From: VXNE01 sp965200505
GTDB lineage: Bacteria > Pseudomonadota > Gammaproteobacteria > Pseudomonadales > Azotimanducaceae
Direction of reading: 5' to 3'
Length of the DNA stretch: 64,000 nt
Assembly (NCBI GenBank): GCA_965200505.1
Contig: OZ241343.1
Coordinates: 3,720,001-3,784,000 of the forward strand
Below, in pieces: positions 62,759-64,000 of the stretch; the first letter of the stretch is position 1, and every line of letters starts with the position of its first letter. The notes under the pieces are model-generated. The model searched no databases. It saw only the letters and a list, made by a program, of their open reading frames with translations, and was not told the DNA's origin. Both the position numbers and the translations under genes were made by a program.

Positions 62759-63367
62759 TTACGGTTCGGCGGATAGCCGCCGCCGGGTCCGGCGGCGCGG
62801 TTTCAAGTCCTGATCCTTCGCGCGCCGCACCCGTATCACGCTGGTGGGCCCCAAGTCGAACAGGAAGATCGATGCGACGGCCAGCCCCAAGAGCGCCGGC
62901 AGCATCGCCACGGGCAGCGGCAACGACAACGCGAGCGCGACGCTGATGGCGCCGGTGACAAGCAGCACCATGGGCCGCCCAAGCCACCAGTTCCACACCC
63001 GATGGCGGCGCAACGTGGTGTGCAGGATGCTGGCGGCGGCGCGGCCCCAAGCCTCGTTGTCGCCATCGCACATGATCTTCGCTTGGGTGAACCAAGCGCC
63101 CTTGCCATTGCACACCATCACCAAGCGCTTGTCCGCGCAGGCGAACGCGAAATCGAACTTGTGGAGCGTGTCCGGCACGTCCGAGCCGGCCACTTCGGCC
63201 AATGAGTCGAAGCAAAGCTCGTGGCTGCCGACATGCACGTTCAGTTGCGAGATCGGCCGTTCCGACTCCTCCAAGTGGCCTTGCAGCGACCAGTGCAGCA
63301 TGCTCAAGTCCTCGATGTCGATGTCGAAGGCGTCGATGCGCAGCAGGTGGCTGAATGTGGCTTTCAC
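62759..63367 (-). CDS. conserved-type membrane protein of unknown function
   Basis: 202 residues. The soluble N-terminal part (1-125, e.g. LHWSLQGHLEESERPISQLN) is followed by two hydrophobic helices, PMVLLVTGAISVALALSLPL and AMLPALLGLAVASIFLFDLG, and a basic tail rich in Arg. I do not recognise a family. It converges on the acyl-CoA dehydrogenase gene with 5 bp between stops and shares a divergent upstream region with the penicillin acylase gene. Confidence 0.6.
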   Translation of the reverse strand: MKATFSHLLRIDAFDIDIEDLSMLHWSLQGHLEESERPISQLNVHVGSHELCFDSLAEVAGSDVPDTLHKFDFAFACADKRLVMVCNGKGAWFTQAKIMCDGDNEAWGRAAASILHTTLRRHRVWNWWLGRPMVLLVTGAISVALALSLPLPVAMLPALLGLAVASIFLFDLGPTSVIRVRRAKDQDLKPRRRTRRRLSAEP

Positions 63368-63444
63368 TTGCGTGGGTTCCCGAACCGCTGGGTGGTCTGG
63401 GCGTTGATTCTAGCCGAAGCCGGTGCCGCGGGTCGTGGCCATTC

Positions 63445-63492
63445 CATCCACTCAATTTCGCATAATACATATTATGTTAAATTGAATGGATG
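63445..63492. promoter_or_regulatory. 48-bp near-perfect palindrome in a divergent intergenic region
   Basis: Left arm CATCCACTCAATTT-CG-CATAATA and right arm TATTATG-TT-AAATTGAATGGATG meet around a CA centre; 20 of 23 pairs match. It is AT-rich against a GC-rich background and lies between a minus-strand membrane-protein gene (start 63367) and a plus-strand acylase gene (start 63572). A shared operator or a palindromic small mobile remnant are both possible. Confidence 0.6.
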
Positions 63493-63544
63493 AGTGGCCC
63501 GCCACTTGCCGAGGGGCGCGTGGTTACGTTGCTTGGCAGACGCC

Positions 63545-63550
63545 TATAAT
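63545..63550 (+). promoter_or_regulatory. -10 box (TATAAT) of the penicillin acylase family gene
   Basis: A perfect TATAAT lies 21 bp upstream of the ATG at 63572, so the 5' leader would be short. The -35 position (about 63522) reads GGTTAC and is weak, which may mean activator dependence. Confidence 0.45.
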
Positions 63551-63571
63551 TGAGGCCATTCCCCGGCGGAG

Positions 63572-64000
63572 ATGCTAGTGAGGGCGCTTCTGGGCGCGCT
63601 TGCGCTGGGCTTTGCGAGCCAAGTGCAGGCCGTGGTGGCCACTGACGATGCCATCGGCACGGCGGCCCTGCCGCACCGTGTGCATGAGGTCGCGGGGCTT
63701 GAGCGGCCCGTGGAGATCCTCGTCGATGCATGGGGTGTGCCGCACATTTACGCCGCCACCCACTACGACGCCTTCGTCGCGCAGGGCTTCAATGCGGCGC
63801 GAGACCGGCTATGGCAGATCGACCTGTGGCGGCGGCGCGGCTTGGGGCGGCTCGCCGCGGTGCTCGGCGCGGATTATGTGGCGCAGGACCGCGCCAACCG
63901 CCTCTTCCTCTATCGTGGCGACATGTACCGCGAGTGGCTCGCGTACGGCAGCGACGCCAAGCGCATCGCCACGGCGTTCGTCGCCGGCGTCAACGCCTTC
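63572..64000 (+). CDS. penicillin acylase family protein (Ntn hydrolase S45), N-terminal part
   Basis: 143 codons are visible; the gene runs off the window. ATG 63572 follows a GGCGGA RBS, and a signal peptide (ALLGALALGFASQVQA) precedes the mature chain. VEILVDAWGVPHIYAATHYD and NAARDRLWQIDLWRRRGLGR are the N-terminal signature of S45 acylases, which include penicillin/cephalosporin acylases and AHL acylases (PvdQ/QuiP). The autocatalytic nucleophile serine would lie outside the window, so substrate class cannot be assigned. Confidence 0.85.
   Translation, partial: MLVRALLGALALGFASQVQAVVATDDAIGTAALPHRVHEVAGLERPVEILVDAWGVPHIYAATHYDAFVAQGFNAARDRLWQIDLWRRRGLGRLAAVLGADYVAQDRANRLFLYRGDMYREWLAYGSDAKRIATAFVAGVNAF

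Overview
The window looks like chromosome from a GC-rich gammaproteobacterium. Evidence is the order folD - tRNAs - tig - clpP - clpX - lon - hupB - ppiD, the order methyltransferase - rnhA - dnaQ, an NfuA with its CxxC at residues 149/152, and LpxH, SohB and TonB/ExbBD systems. Three TonB-dependent receptors and a long Ig-like/leucine-rich-repeat surface protein would suit a marine or host-associated bacterium, but that habitat is inference.

Layout. 1-4 kb: the end of an Rpn-type protein, pyrB, and a FecA-like receptor behind a Fur-box-like site. 4.1-5.1 kb: the 3' remnant of an Eco57I-type DNA methyltransferase. 5.2-10.5 kb: a receptor followed by an ABC ATPase, permease and NMT1/THI5-type binding lipoprotein, probably one import route. 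10.5-15.5 kb: a minus-strand operon DUF3450 - long exbB - exbB - exbD - tonB - TPR protein, an energising system of the TonB2 type. 15.7-26 kb: purine catabolism (NCS2 permease, XdhABC, OHCU decarboxylase, HIU hydrolase, guanine deaminase, membrane urate hydroxylase PuuD, allantoinase PuuE), which would take guanine or xanthine to allantoate. 26-27.6 kb: lpxH and folD.

27.7-34.5 kb: tRNA-Pro and tRNA-Arg, then a 6.3-kb gene for a secreted repeat protein that begins at or near a 33-base C tract, then tRNA-His. The large gene appears to have been inserted into an old tRNA cluster. 34.5-42.8 kb: the proteostasis block tig-clpP-clpX-lon, then hupB and ppiD. 42.8-51.6 kb: methyltransferase, rnhA, dnaQ, nudC, an SCP2-like gene, sohB, acuI-like reductase, a CPA2 antiporter, and DUF934-cysI behind a 28-bp palindrome. 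51.7-56 kb: a third receptor with a good sigma-70 promoter, and an IS1202/ISNCY-type insertion sequence immediately upstream.

56.1-64 kb: a single-polypeptide MntA-HepT (nucleotidyltransferase-HEPN) fusion, ridA, nfuA, and a DAHP synthase gene preceded by a leader peptide ending in W..WF.Y with mutually exclusive antiterminator and terminator hairpins. Then a BON lipoprotein, hemF, a long acyl-CoA dehydrogenase, a small membrane protein and the start of a penicillin-acylase-family gene. A 48-bp near-palindrome lies in the last divergent intergenic region.

The observations most worth following are the MntA-HepT fusion, the DAHP synthase attenuator, the giant repeat gene with its poly-C tract inside a tRNA cluster, and the unexplained long palindromes.
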